DNA of 13,957 bases from an uncultured Nocardiaceae bacterium (lineage in GTDB: Bacteria > Actinomycetota > Actinomycetes > Mycobacteriales > Mycobacteriaceae): assembly GCA_936936565.1 (NCBI GenBank), contig CAKZIX010000074.1:1-13957 (forward strand). The letters run 5' to 3'. The notes under the pieces are model-generated. The model had not been told where the DNA came from, made no database searches, and saw only the letters and a list, made by a program, of their open reading frames with translations. This document shows positions 1-6,625 of this stretch, piece by piece (position 1 is the stretch's first letter; every line of letters begins with the position of its first letter). The position numbers were made by a program, and so were the translations under genes.

Positions 1-83
1 GCCCGTGCGAAGCGGAGCAGCGCGTGCGTCTCCCCGGCCAGCCAACGGTTATGCTCTGGTGCTCCGAACCATCCCAGTCCCAT
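1..83 (-). CDS. 5' end of a probable AGE-family (N-acylglucosamine 2-epimerase-like) sugar epimerase/isomerase, partial
   Basis: Reading the minus strand from an ATG at 83-81 gives 27 residues before the window ends, beginning MGLGWFGAPEHNRWLAGETH. The pattern (short start, 'aPeHnRWLagEthaLLrFA') resembles the N-terminus of actinobacterial AGE-family epimerases/isomerases, which interconvert or isomerise sugars on an alpha/alpha barrel. That assignment is recalled family similarity on 27 residues only. A strong ribosome binding site, GAGGAGGA (94-87), lies 4 nt before the ATG, which supports a real start. The gene overlaps the out-of-frame tail of the upstream lipoprotein frame. In other Mycobacteriales this position belongs to the body of the substrate-binding lipoprotein, so the gene is out of its expected place. 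The catalytic part is outside the window. Confidence 0.55.
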   Translation of the reverse strand, partial: MGLGWFGAPEHNRWLAGETHALLRFAR

Positions 84-91
84 GAGTCCTC

Positions 92-580
92 CTCGACCCG
101 GTCGATGTCGGCGTATCCGGCAGTGTTTGCGGCGTTGAAAAGCGGTGCGGTGACACCTTTTTCGTCGGTGCGGGTGAACTTGCCGCTGCGCGCCACCCAG
201 GCGAGCACCAGGTCGTCACAGGAGGTGGGCGCGCCGTCGGAGTACACCCCCGACGGGTTGAGCCGGTACTGCAACGTGAGCGCTTCCCCGGGCACCACGT
301 TCACCGTGCCGTAGTCGGTGTCGACGACCGGATCACCTTGCGGGCCGACGTAATTCATCCCCGTCAGCACCCGCCCGAACGCCTGGCGGGCACCGGTGGG
401 CGCCCCGTCGGCGGTGTTGCCGTTGTAGGTGGTGATCACGTTGTCCATCGCATAGCCGACCGACGGCACCGGCACGTGCTCCGAGCAACCGACGGCGAGC
501 GCCGCCGCGCACGACCCGATGGCCAGCGCGGCCAGCGCCGTGCGCACCCGCGACCGCTTCGATGTACCGCTGGCGCGCAT
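92..580 (-). pseudogene. Truncated peptide ABC transporter substrate-binding lipoprotein (Rv2585c-like)
   Basis: The gene starts with ATG at 580-578, 2 bp after the secF stop (TGAGGATG), with AGAAGG upstream inside secF, so it belongs to the yajC-secD-secF transcript. The protein begins with a lipoprotein signal: basic residues RASGTSKRSR, a hydrophobic stretch and a lipobox ending in Cys32 (AVGC). The exported part resembles family-5 peptide-binding proteins next to secF in mycobacteria: YNGNTADGA, AFGRVLTG, GTVNVVPGE, VYSDGAPTSCDDLVLAW and AGYADIDRVE. After Glu163 (codon 94-92) the similarity stops where the family normally continues with a Cys and hundreds more residues. The same frame stays open to base 1 but reads EDSWDWDGSEHQ..., which is not family-like and lies over the start of another gene. 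The normal length is over 500 residues, so this copy is probably non-functional, or the sequence is joined here. Confidence 0.75.
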
Positions 581-582
581 CC

Positions 583-1734
583 TCAGCGCCTTCTCTTGCT
601 CCGCTTTCCGGCCGGTTTGGCACCGGGCGCGGGAGTTGCCGACGCCTCCTTGATCAGCGTCGCGGCCGAGACAGTGCCGGTACCGGCGGCGGCCGGGGTG
701 CCGCCCTGGCGCCGGGCGAGCACCTTGCGGGTGTGCGCGGCGACCGGGCCCCAGCGTTCCTTGATCGACACCAGCAGCGGCGTCGCGAAGAAAATCGACG
801 AGTAGGCGCCGACCACCATGCCGACGAGCTGCACGAGCGCCAGGTCCTTGAGCGTGCCGACACCGAGATACCAGACGGCGATGACGATCAGCGCGAGCAC
901 CGGAAGCACGCCGATGATCGTGGTGTTGATCGAGCGCATGAACGTCTGGTTGATCGCCAGGTTCGTCTGCTCGGCGTAGGTGCGCTTGTTCAAATGCAGG
1001 ATGCCCCTGGTGTTTTCCTCGACCTTGTCGAACACCACGACGTTGTCGTAGAGCACGAAGCCGAGAATCGTGAGCAGACCGATGATGGCGGCCGGGGTCA
1101 CCTCGAAGCCGACCAGCGAGTACACGCCCGCCGTGGCGATCATGTTGAAGAACAACGACGCGATGGCCGCGATCGCCATGTCGCGTTCGAACCGGATCCC
1201 GATGTAGAGCATCGCGAGCACCACGAAAACCGCGAGCGCGATCAGCGCCTTGCGGGTGACCTGGCCGCCCCACGTCTCGCTCACATCGGAGGTACTGATC
1301 GCGTTCGGCGTCGGATTGCCGTCGCTGCCCTTGGGCTGGAACCGGTTGAACAGTTCGTTCTGGATCTTGCTGGTGTCCTCCGGCGTCAACGTCTCCGAAC
1401 GGATCTGGAAGGTCGCGCTCGCACCCGAGCCGACCTTCTGCACGGCCACCGGCGGCTTGCCGAGCGCACTGTCGTAGGCGTCTTCCACCTGCTGGGTGCT
1501 GATCGCGTCCGTCGCCGGGAACGAGATCTTCGAGCCGCCCTCGAAGTCGATGCCGAGCGTGAAGCCGCGCAACGCGATGGACAGCAGGCAGATGGCGATG
1601 ATTCCGGCCGAGAGCAGGTAGTAGAACTTGCGGCGCCCGACGATCTCGAAGGCACCCGTTCCGGTGTAGAGGCCCTGCAGCCAGCCCCGCTTGGCGGGCT
1701 GGCCTGCTTCGGGCGTGGTGAGCGTGTCGGTCAC
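583..1734 (-). CDS. secF: Protein translocase subunit SecF
   Basis: SecF forms a complex with SecD in the cytoplasmic membrane that uses the proton gradient to pull exported proteins out of SecYEG. The 383-residue protein has the expected layout. TM1 is at about 37-57 and is followed by the conserved GIDFEGG (61-67). An extracytoplasmic domain spans about 68-155, and five further membrane segments lie at about 161-325. The SecF signature GFVLYDNVVVFDKVEENTR is at 225-243. Asp230 and Arg267 (TFMRSINTT) sit at positions I equate with the proton-path Asp213 and Arg247 of E. coli. The C-terminus is a basic tail ending KRSKRRR. The start is GTG at 1734-1732, overlapping the secD stop as GTGA, which indicates translational coupling. 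The lipoprotein gene follows 2 bp after the stop. Confidence 0.97.
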   Translation of the reverse strand: MTDTLTTPEAGQPAKRGWLQGLYTGTGAFEIVGRRKFYYLLSAGIIAICLLSIALRGFTLGIDFEGGSKISFPATDAISTQQVEDAYDSALGKPPVAVQKVGSGASATFQIRSETLTPEDTSKIQNELFNRFQPKGSDGNPTPNAISTSDVSETWGGQVTRKALIALAVFVVLAMLYIGIRFERDMAIAAIASLFFNMIATAGVYSLVGFEVTPAAIIGLLTILGFVLYDNVVVFDKVEENTRGILHLNKRTYAEQTNLAINQTFMRSINTTIIGVLPVLALIVIAVWYLGVGTLKDLALVQLVGMVVGAYSSIFFATPLLVSIKERWGPVAAHTRKVLARRQGGTPAAAGTGTVSAATLIKEASATPAPGAKPAGKRSKRRR

Positions 1735-3503
1735 GCCGAAACCTCCTTCGCCGATGCGGCGGCCGCCGCCTTACGTTCGCGCGCGATCTGTGCGACTGCG
1801 CCCAAACCGTTGACCGACGGTCGCGACCAGAACGGCGAGCGCGAAGCCATCATCATCAGCGGCGCGGTGACGAGGTACAAGACGATGATGTCGAGCACCG
1901 TAGTGAGGCCGAGGGTGAACGCGAAGCCGCGCACCTGGCCGGCGGCCAGGATGTAGAGCACGGCGGAGGCGATCAAGCTGACCGTCTTGCCGGACAGGTT
2001 GGTGCGCTGCGCGCGGCCCCACCCGCGCGGCACCGCCGAGCGGAAGCTGCGACCCTCGCGCATCTCGTCCTTGATGCGTTCGAAGAAGACGACGAACGAG
2101 TCGGCTGTCATACCGATACCGATGATCAGACCGGCGATCCCGGCCAGGTCGAGGGTGAAGTTGATCCACCGCCCGAGCAGGACCAGCAGTCCGTACACCA
2201 CCACACCGGCCGCGAACAGCGAGAACGTGATGAGCACGCCCAGCCCGCGGTAGTACAGCAGGCAGTACAGCACGACGATCGCGAGGCCGACGGCACCGGC
2301 GACCAGGCCGTAGCGCAGCGACGACAAACCCAGTGTGGCCGAGACGGTTTCGGCTTCCGACGCGGTGAACGACAGCGGCAGCGAACCGTACTTGAGCGAG
2401 TTCGCCAGCTCCTTGGCTTCCTTCGCCGTGAAGTCGCCGGTGATCTGGGTCGCGCTGCCCGCGGGGGTGGCGCCCTGGATCTGCGGCGCACTCAGCACCT
2501 GCGAGTCGAGGGTGAAGGCCGCCTGCTTGCCGAGGTTCTCGGAGGTGAACTTTGCCCAGGTTTCGCTGGCCGCGGATTTGAACTCGAGACTCACCGTGTG
2601 GCGCGACTGCTGCGAGTCGAACGCCGACCGCGCGTCCGAGATCTCCTGGCCGTCGATGAGGCTCGGGCCCAGCAGGTATACGTACTGCTTCTTGTCGTCG
2701 CAGGTGACTAGCGGCAGCTTCGGATCGTCGTTGCCGCGCAGCGGATCGGCCTGGTCGCAGTTCATGAGCATGAACGCGAGCTGCTGATTCGCCTCGTTCT
2801 GGCGCAGTTCCTTGGCCTCGGCGATTTCGGCGGCGGCCTGCTCGGCCGCGGTGAGCGGCTTGGCGGGCGTGGTGGGTGCCGGTGCGCCCGACGTCGGCGC
2901 GGGCGCGCCCGTGGTCGGTGCCGGCGCTCCGGACGTGGGCGTCGGGGCGGGCGGGTTCTGTTCCGGGAACGGACGCGGCTGCGGCGCGGGAACCTGGCCG
3001 GACTGGCCGGAAGGCACCTGGCCGGGCTGACCGGACGGGACCTGACCGGGCTGACCCTGGCCGGGCAGTCCGGGCACCACCTGTCCGGGCTGTTGCTGTC
3101 CGGGCTGTTGCTGCGGCTGCTGCGCCTCGCGCACGTCGAGCACGGGCCGGATGAAGAGCTTGGCCGTCTGGCCCAGCGAGCGGGCCGACGAGCTGTCCGC
3201 GCCGGGCACTGTGATGACGATGTTCTGGCCGTCGACGACGACCTCTGATCCGGACACGCCGAGGCCGTTGACCCGGCTTTCGATGATTTCCTGGGCCTGC
3301 TTGAGTGCGTCCTGGCTCGGCGCGCCGCCATCCGGGGTGCGCGCGGTCAGCGTGACGCGGGTTCCGCCTTGCAGGTCGATGCCGAGCTTCGGGGTGGGTG
3401 ACTTGTCACCGGTGAAGTAGACGAGCCCGAAGACCACACCCACCACAATCGCGAAGACGGCCAGCAGGCGCCATTGTTGCGCCGATCCCTGGGCTGATGC
3501 CAC
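1731..3503 (-). CDS. secD: Protein translocase subunit SecD
   Basis: SecD is the larger partner of SecF in the Sec accessory complex. The 590-residue protein has TM1 at about 11-30, then the family motif KLGIDLQGGTRVTL (39-52). A large extracytoplasmic domain spans about 53-395, with the P1-head strands near 270-370. Five more membrane helices lie at about 398-551. Asp468 in GMTADSFVVFFERIKDE corresponds to the functional Asp519 of E. coli SecD. Residues about 128-216 are a Pro/Gln/Gly/Ala/Thr-rich linker with short tandem repeats, a lineage-type insertion. Cys249 and Cys268 lie in the exported domain and could form a disulfide (inference). The start is GTG at 3503-3501, with AGGAGA about 10 nt upstream. 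It lies 39 bp after yajC and overlaps secF by 4 nt. Confidence 0.97.
   Translation of the reverse strand: MASAQGSAQQWRLLAVFAIVVGVVFGLVYFTGDKSPTPKLGIDLQGGTRVTLTARTPDGGAPSQDALKQAQEIIESRVNGLGVSGSEVVVDGQNIVITVPGADSSSARSLGQTAKLFIRPVLDVREAQQPQQQPGQQQPGQVVPGLPGQGQPGQVPSGQPGQVPSGQSGQVPAPQPRPFPEQNPPAPTPTSGAPAPTTGAPAPTSGAPAPTTPAKPLTAAEQAAAEIAEAKELRQNEANQQLAFMLMNCDQADPLRGNDDPKLPLVTCDDKKQYVYLLGPSLIDGQEISDARSAFDSQQSRHTVSLEFKSAASETWAKFTSENLGKQAAFTLDSQVLSAPQIQGATPAGSATQITGDFTAKEAKELANSLKYGSLPLSFTASEAETVSATLGLSSLRYGLVAGAVGLAIVVLYCLLYYRGLGVLITFSLFAAGVVVYGLLVLLGRWINFTLDLAGIAGLIIGIGMTADSFVVFFERIKDEMREGRSFRSAVPRGWGRAQRTNLSGKTVSLIASAVLYILAAGQVRGFAFTLGLTTVLDIIVLYLVTAPLMMMASRSPFWSRPSVNGLGAVAQIARERKAAAAASAKEVSA
2856..3122 (-). 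repeat. In-frame Pro/Gln/Ala/Thr tandem repeats in SecD
   Basis: Within secD, codons about 128-216 encode low-complexity sequence. An 8-residue unit PGQVPSGQ occurs twice in a row (152-167), with a degenerate third copy SGQVPAPQ. A 7-residue unit [ST]GAPAPT occurs three times (191-211). The rest is poly-Q/P. The linker lies in the exported loop between TM1 and the main P1 domain. Short in-frame repeats like these commonly vary in copy number between strains. Confidence 0.8.
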
Positions 3504-3542
3504 GGTGTGTCGTTCTCCTGTGGGACGAGGGGAAGTGAGAGA

Positions 3543-3890
3543 TCAGTCCTTGGTGAGCTTCGGGGTGTCGCCGGTCGGCGTATCTCCGGTCGACTCGCCC
3601 GACTCGTCGGGCGTCGCCGCCTCGGCGCTGTCGGTGTCCGCGGCGCGCACCTCACGGATCGCGGCGCGCGACCAGGTGGTCACGACGTCTTCGGCGATCT
3701 CCAGATCGACGGATTCCTCGTCGAGTTCCACGATCGTGCCCCACAGGCCCGAGGTGGTGATGACGCCGTCACCGATCTTCAGGCTGGACTGCATCTCGTG
3801 GGTTTTCTGCATCTCCTTCTTCTGCCGGCGCACGCTGAGAAACATCGGGATCAGCAGGGCGGCGATGAGGAGCGGAAACAGGAGTTCCAT
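3543..3890 (-). CDS. yajC: Preprotein translocase subunit YajC
   Basis: YajC is the small single-span membrane protein that associates with SecDF, and its gene is first in this operon. The 115-residue protein opens with an N-terminal membrane helix (MELLFPLLIAALLIPMFLSV). A basic stop-transfer stretch RRQKKE follows, then the conserved cytoplasmic domain, which has LKIGDGVITTSGLWGTIVELDEESVDLEIA (about 37-66). The C-terminal tail (about 84-115) is acidic and Thr/Pro-rich (TGDTPTGDTP). The ATG at 3890-3888 is preceded only by a weak AAGGA about 12 nt upstream, so initiation may be modest or structure-controlled. Inverted repeats lie just upstream (3925-3959). secD follows after 39 bp. Confidence 0.96.
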   Translation of the reverse strand: MELLFPLLIAALLIPMFLSVRRQKKEMQKTHEMQSSLKIGDGVITTSGLWGTIVELDEESVDLEIAEDVVTTWSRAAIREVRAADTDSAEAATPDESGESTGDTPTGDTPKLTKD

Positions 3891-3924
3891 CGAGGAAATC
3901 AGTCCTTGGTGTCGGCACGGTCAA

Positions 3925-3959
3925 GTCTGCACGGTAGTCCGCGCAGACCACCAGTCTGC
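3925..3959 (-). promoter_or_regulatory. Alternative (mutually exclusive) hairpins in the yajC leader
   Basis: On the minus strand the order is GCAGAC (3959-3954), 5 nt, GTCTGC (3948-3943), 12 nt, GCAGAC (3930-3925). The middle arm can pair perfectly with either the upstream arm (5-nt loop) or the downstream arm (12-nt loop), but not both. This is the geometry of an attenuator or translational switch. It lies between a 47-codon ORF and the yajC start, whose ribosome binding site is weak. The pairing is seen in the sequence; the regulatory role is inference. Confidence 0.4.
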
Positions 3960-3977
3960 CATCACATCGCGGGCGCG

Positions 3978-4121
3978 CTATCCAGAGGTGGTGCGCCAGA
4001 GCCGCGCCGCGTCCATGAGCAGCAACGACAACGGCGCGTACGTCCGTTCGATCAGCACTTCCTCGATCAGTTCGGCGCCCTCGTCGCCGGCACCGCATCC
4101 CAGGTCTTCGTCGACTGTCAT
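3978..4121 (-). CDS. Small hypothetical ORF upstream of yajC
   Basis: This is a 47-codon ORF, ATG at 4121-4119 and TAG at 3980-3978, running in the same direction as yajC-secDF and ending 87 bp before yajC. The protein starts MTVDEDLGCGAGDEGAELIE and ends DAARLWRTTSG. It is acidic at the N-terminus with a short hydrophobic patch (LSLLLM) near the C-terminus, and has no signal peptide or membrane helix. GAGGGG lies about 6 nt before the ATG. About 80% of codons end in G or C, as expected for a coding frame here. I do not recognise a family. The frame extends upstream without a stop into ruvB, but only this ATG has a good ribosome binding site. It could be a leader peptide or an independent small protein. 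Confidence 0.5.
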   Translation of the reverse strand: MTVDEDLGCGAGDEGAELIEEVLIERTYAPLSLLLMDAARLWRTTSG

Positions 4122-4321
4122 ACGTTTCCCCTCGCCAGCTCGGGGCGCGCACACGATCGCTCGCTCAATGAGTAACCCCTCTACGGTCGCCGTCCGTTCG
4201 CCCCGGGCCACCGCCCGACGCACGTGCACAACTACTGGCTCCGCCACCCGGCCGCGGCAACGTGCCCGCAGGTCCGGTCCGAATTCAGGGTAGACACAAC
4301 ACCGAAGGTACGGAACAACTT
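4122..4321. other. Intergenic region between ruvB and the small ORF/yajC operon, with a weak promoter candidate
   Basis: These 200 bp hold no convincing gene. On the minus strand TTGTTC (4318-4313) is followed after 20 nt by TACCCT (4292-4287), which fits the actinobacterial -10 pattern TANNNT, but the spacer is longer than the usual 16-19. It could serve the small ORF and yajC-secD-secF. I see no terminator with a U-tract after ruvB. Confidence 0.3.
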
Positions 4322-5422
4322 TCAGTCGAAAAGCGAAGGATTCGCCCGCTGCGGCTCGTTGGCGCGCACTTCGATCCCGCCGATGGCCAGATTCGGGGGT
4401 GGGGTCAGCCCCAGTTGCGTCCACGCCGCGGCGGTGGCGACCCGCCCGCGCGGGGTGCGCGCGACCATCCCGGCCCGGACCAGGAACGGCTCGCACACCT
4501 CCTCCACGGTGGCGGGCTCCTCCCCGACCGCGACGGCCAGCGTCGACACCCCGACCGGGCCCCCGCCGAAGCTGCGCACCAGCGCCGACAGCACGGCGCG
4601 GTCCAGACGGTCGAGCCCGAGTTCGTCGACGTCGTACACGGCCAGCGCGGACTGGGCGACCGCGCGCGTGACGACGCCGTCTGCGCGCACGTCGGCATAG
4701 TCGCGCACCCGGCGCAGCAGGCGGTTCGCGATACGCGGTGTGCCACGCGAGCGGCCCGCGATCTCGGCGGCGGCGTCGGCCTCGATCGTCACCCCGAGAA
4801 TGCGCGCGCTGCGCGCGAGGATGCGCTGCAATTCGTCGGGCTCGTAGAAATCCATGTGCGCGGTGAACCCGAAGCGGTCCCGCAGCGGGCCGGTGAGCGC
4901 ACCCGACCGGGTGGTCGCCCCCACCAACGTGAACGGCGCGACCTCGAGGGGGATCGACGTCGCGCCAGGCCCCTTGCCGACCACGACGTCGACCCGGAAG
5001 TCCTCCATCGCCAGATACAACATCTCCTCGGCGGGCCGGGCGATGCGATGAATCTCGTCGATGAACAGCACATCGCCCTCGACGAGATTCGACAGCATCG
5101 CCGCGAGGTCGCCGGCCCGTTCCAGTGCCGGACCGGACGTGATGCGCAGCGCCGAGCCCAGTTCGGCGGCGATGATCATCGCCAGGCTGGTCTTGCCCAA
5201 CCCGGGCGGGCCCGACAACAGAATGTGGTCCGGCGTGCCACCGCGCAGCTTGGCGCCACGCAACACCAGCGCGAGCTGCTCACGCACCCGGGGCTGGCCG
5301 ATGAAGTCGTCGAGCGACTTCGGCCGCAGGCTCGCTTCGATCTCACCGTCGGAGGCGAGATAGTTTGCGGTGACCTCAGACTGCGGCTGTGGTCGCTCCG
5401 CAGGCTGCGCTCCGTCGGTCAC
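4322..5422 (-). CDS. ruvB: Holliday junction branch migration ATPase RuvB
   Basis: RuvB is the hexameric AAA+ motor that, with RuvA, drives branch migration of Holliday junctions. The 366-residue protein carries all core motifs: Walker A GPPGLGKTS (71-79), Walker B VLFIDEIHR (118-126), sensor 1 GATTRSG (168-174), the arginine-finger region PLRDRFG (179-185) and sensor 2 GTPRIANRLLRR (227-238). A C-terminal winged helix spans about 285-345, with RAGMVARTPRGR. It ends with the family-like ...PSLFD. The N-terminal about 20 residues are a variable Pro/Gln tail. The start is GTG at 5422-5420, overlapping the ruvA stop as GTGA. It is the last gene of the SOS-regulated ruvC-ruvA-ruvB unit. Confidence 0.97.
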   Translation of the reverse strand: MTDGAQPAERPQPQSEVTANYLASDGEIEASLRPKSLDDFIGQPRVREQLALVLRGAKLRGGTPDHILLSGPPGLGKTSLAMIIAAELGSALRITSGPALERAGDLAAMLSNLVEGDVLFIDEIHRIARPAEEMLYLAMEDFRVDVVVGKGPGATSIPLEVAPFTLVGATTRSGALTGPLRDRFGFTAHMDFYEPDELQRILARSARILGVTIEADAAAEIAGRSRGTPRIANRLLRRVRDYADVRADGVVTRAVAQSALAVYDVDELGLDRLDRAVLSALVRSFGGGPVGVSTLAVAVGEEPATVEEVCEPFLVRAGMVARTPRGRVATAAAWTQLGLTPPPNLAIGGIEVRANEPQRANPSLFD

Positions 5423-6009
5423 TTGTTCCGCCCGAGCAGCGCCAGCGCGGAGCGCAGCGCGTGCGAACTGTCGGCGCCGGGCGCATCGGCGAGCACGGTG
5501 TCGGTGGCTTGCTCCGCCTGCTTGGCCGGAAAGCCAAGCCCGACAAGGGCTTCCACGATCTGATCGCGGACCGGCGCGGCTACCGGCGCGATCGGGTCGG
5601 CAACAGCGACCGCCTCGACCTTGTCGCGCAGCTCCACCACCATGCGCTCGGCGCCGCGCTTGCCGATTCCCGGAACCCGGGTCAGTGCCGCAACGTTGGC
5701 CTCCGCCAACGCTTTTCGCAACGCCTCCGGTTCCAGCACCGCCAGGGTGGCCAGCGCCAAGCGCGGCCCGACTCCCGACACCGTCTGCAACAGCCCGAAC
5801 AGGTCCCGCGATTCGGTGTCGGCAAACCCGTACAGCGTCTGCGAATCTTCACGCACGATCAGCGCCGTGAACAGCCGCGCCGTCGCGCCGCGGGTCAGCG
5901 TGCCCAGCGTCGCCGGGGTGGCGTTGACGCGGTAGCCGAGGCCCGCCGCCTCGATGACCACGTGGTCGAGCGCGATGTCGAGCACCTCGCCGCGCACCGA
6001 TGCAATCAT
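5419..6009 (-). CDS. ruvA: Holliday junction DNA helicase subunit RuvA
   Basis: RuvA binds four-way junctions as a tetramer and recruits RuvB. The 196-residue protein has an N-terminal OB-fold (MIASVRGEVLDI..., about 1-63) and two helix-hairpin-helix motifs (SGVGPR at 78-83 and PGIGKR at 113-118). An Ala/Val/Pro-rich flexible linker spans about 131-147, and the C-terminal RuvB-contact domain about 148-196. The length is normal for the family. The start is ATG at 6009-6007, with GTAGGG 5 nt upstream, 28 bp after ruvC. Its stop overlaps the ruvB start by 4 nt, so the two subunits are probably translationally coupled. Confidence 0.97.
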   Translation of the reverse strand: MIASVRGEVLDIALDHVVIEAAGLGYRVNATPATLGTLTRGATARLFTALIVREDSQTLYGFADTESRDLFGLLQTVSGVGPRLALATLAVLEPEALRKALAEANVAALTRVPGIGKRGAERMVVELRDKVEAVAVADPIAPVAAPVRDQIVEALVGLGFPAKQAEQATDTVLADAPGADSSHALRSALALLGRNK

Positions 6010-6037
6010 CTGGCCCTACTTTCTGCGCGCACCGCCG

Positions 6038-6592
6038 TCATCGCGCCGCCTTCAATCGGGCTCGGTGGATGCGGCGCATCTCGGCTGCCTTGGCTTCCGC
6101 CTGGGCCATTCGGGCCAGCATCGGCGCCCGCCAACAGTGGCAGATGGCCAGTGCGAGCGCGTCGGCGGCGTCCGCGGGACTCGGCTTTTGTTGCAGCGCC
6201 AGGATTCTCGTCACCATCGCGGTGACCTGTTGCTTGTCGGCGGTGCCGTTGCCGGTGACCGCGGACTTCACTTCGCTCGGCGTGTGAAAGCTGACGGCGA
6301 TGCCGCGCCGCGCCGCCGCCAGTGCGATGACGCCGCCGGCCTGTGCGGTACCCATCGCCGTGCGCACGTTGTGCTGTGCGAACACGCGCTCGATCGCGAC
6401 CGCCGTCGGCGCGTGGGTATCCATCCAGTATTCGGCGGCATCCGCGATCCGGACCAGCCGCTCGGCCAGCGGCATATCCGCCGGCGTGCGCACGACATCG
6501 ACGTCGAGTGCCGTCACCTGACGCCCGCTGCCGCCTTCGACGAGGCTGAGCCCGCAGCGCGTGAGCCCAGGGTCCACGCCCATCACTCGCAC
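6038..6592 (-). CDS. ruvC: Crossover junction endodeoxyribonuclease RuvC
   Basis: RuvC cuts Holliday junctions symmetrically to finish recombination. The 184-residue protein (from GTG) has the RNase H-like fold with the four acidic catalytic residues in place: Asp7 (VMGVDPGLTRCG), Glu68 (VAIERVF), Asp141 and Asp144 (PADAADALALAICH). The conserved GTAQAGGVIALAA and HTPSEVKSAVTGNG segments are present. The start GTG at 6592-6590 is chosen because GGAAGGGAG lies 5 nt upstream and it reproduces the mycobacterial start VRVMGVDPG. An ATG three codons later is the alternative. The open frame extends far upstream but is not RuvC-like. An SOS box lies just upstream. Confidence 0.96.
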   Translation of the reverse strand: MRVMGVDPGLTRCGLSLVEGGSGRQVTALDVDVVRTPADMPLAERLVRIADAAEYWMDTHAPTAVAIERVFAQHNVRTAMGTAQAGGVIALAAARRGIAVSFHTPSEVKSAVTGNGTADKQQVTAMVTRILALQQKPSPADAADALALAICHCWRAPMLARMAQAEAKAAEMRRIHRARLKAAR

Positions 6593-6609
6593 CCGAACTC
6601 CCTTCCTCT

Positions 6610-6625
6610 GCGAACAGCTGTTCGA
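6610..6625 (-). promoter_or_regulatory. LexA-binding SOS box upstream of ruvC
   Basis: The sequence GCGAACAGCTGTTCGA matches the actinobacterial/Bacillus-type SOS box TCGAAC-N4-GTTCGA at 11 of 12 fixed positions, and its inner 14 bases (6611-6624) are a perfect palindrome. It lies 18 bp upstream of the ruvC start codon. A TAGGCT -10-like element (6632-6627) abuts its upstream side, so LexA bound here would block ruvCAB transcription until DNA damage. LexA control of ruvC is established in mycobacteria. Confidence 0.85.

Noticed and set aside
562..1956. 464-residue open frame on the plus strand
   Set aside because: It is antisense to secF and secD, which have clear family motifs. Its Arg/Asp/His-rich composition is typical of a high-GC shadow frame.
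3978..4496. Longer 172-residue version of the small ORF upstream of yajC
   Set aside because: Its first part lies antisense-free but out of frame inside the 3' end of ruvB and has shadow-like composition. Only the last 47 codons have a ribosome binding site and coding bias.
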